A stretch of 5,557 nt of DNA from Gammaproteobacteria bacterium (GTDB taxonomy: Bacteria > Pseudomonadota > Gammaproteobacteria > Steroidobacterales > Steroidobacteraceae), in the NCBI GenBank assembly GCA_025350345.1, contig JANXYA010000120.1, positions 1 through 5,557 on the forward strand, given 5' to 3'. Made by a program: the position numbers and the translations under genes. Positions 5,557-5,557 of this stretch are shown here, in pieces (within the stretch, counting starts at the first letter, position 1; every line of letters begins with the position of its first letter). The notes beneath the pieces are model-generated. The model made no database searches. It saw nothing but the letters and a program-made list of their open reading frames with translations, and had not been told where the DNA came from.

Positions 5557-5557
5557 C

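Larger units (their letters stand above)
5331..5557 (-). mobile_element. IS30-family insertion sequence, transposase-3' end, cut by the window edge
   Basis: The element enters from the right edge of the window. It is defined by the C-terminal part of an IS30-type transposase gene and by a terminal repeat whose outer tip I place at about 5331. Only the end distal to the transposase start is present; the other end and any target duplication partner lie outside. In IS30 itself the transposase stop codon also lies within the terminal repeat, and the same is true here (stop at 5338-5340), which supports an intact end rather than a decayed fragment. Confidence 0.85.

Overview
The window is high-GC DNA (by eye about two thirds G+C) from a bacterium that makes 5-aminolevulinate by the C5 (glutamyl-tRNA) route. 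The codon use, the VapBC-type toxin-antitoxin pair and the IS30-type insertion sequence all fit a proteobacterium, perhaps gamma or beta. Most alphaproteobacteria are unlikely because they use the C4 route. I cannot name a genus.

Left and centre (37-4286, all on the minus strand): one tight four-gene cluster, read right to left. It runs hemA (glutamyl-tRNA reductase, short form), then a hemC gene whose protein carries a C-terminal uroporphyrinogen-III-synthase-like (HemD-like) domain, then a membrane histidine kinase, then an OmpR/PhoB-type response regulator. Only 25 bases separate hemA from hemC. The last three genes overlap by 4 bases each (ATGA, then GTGA), so translational coupling is likely. 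HemA commits glutamyl-tRNA to tetrapyrrole synthesis. HemC polymerises porphobilinogen, and the HemD-like part would close the ring. The coupled kinase and regulator are therefore good candidates for sensing or controlling something tied to heme or tetrapyrrole supply. That link rests on gene order only.

Divergent intergenic region (4287-4514): it holds a CRP/FNR-like palindrome in front of hemA and a small repeat-containing promoter or operator candidate in front of the toxin-antitoxin genes.

Right part (4515-5128, plus strand): a two-gene toxin-antitoxin operon, a Phd/YefM-type antitoxin followed after 2 bases by a PIN-domain (VapC-like) RNase toxin. After about 200 bases without a convincing gene comes the end of an IS30-family element. 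Its terminal inverted repeat begins near 5331, and the 3' part of its transposase gene runs off the window edge. The right side therefore looks like an accessory insertion zone beside a housekeeping hem operon.

The most unusual points are the coupling of a two-component system to hem genes, the divergent HemCD fusion, and a HemA that lacks its usual dimerisation domain and has a modified catalytic motif.
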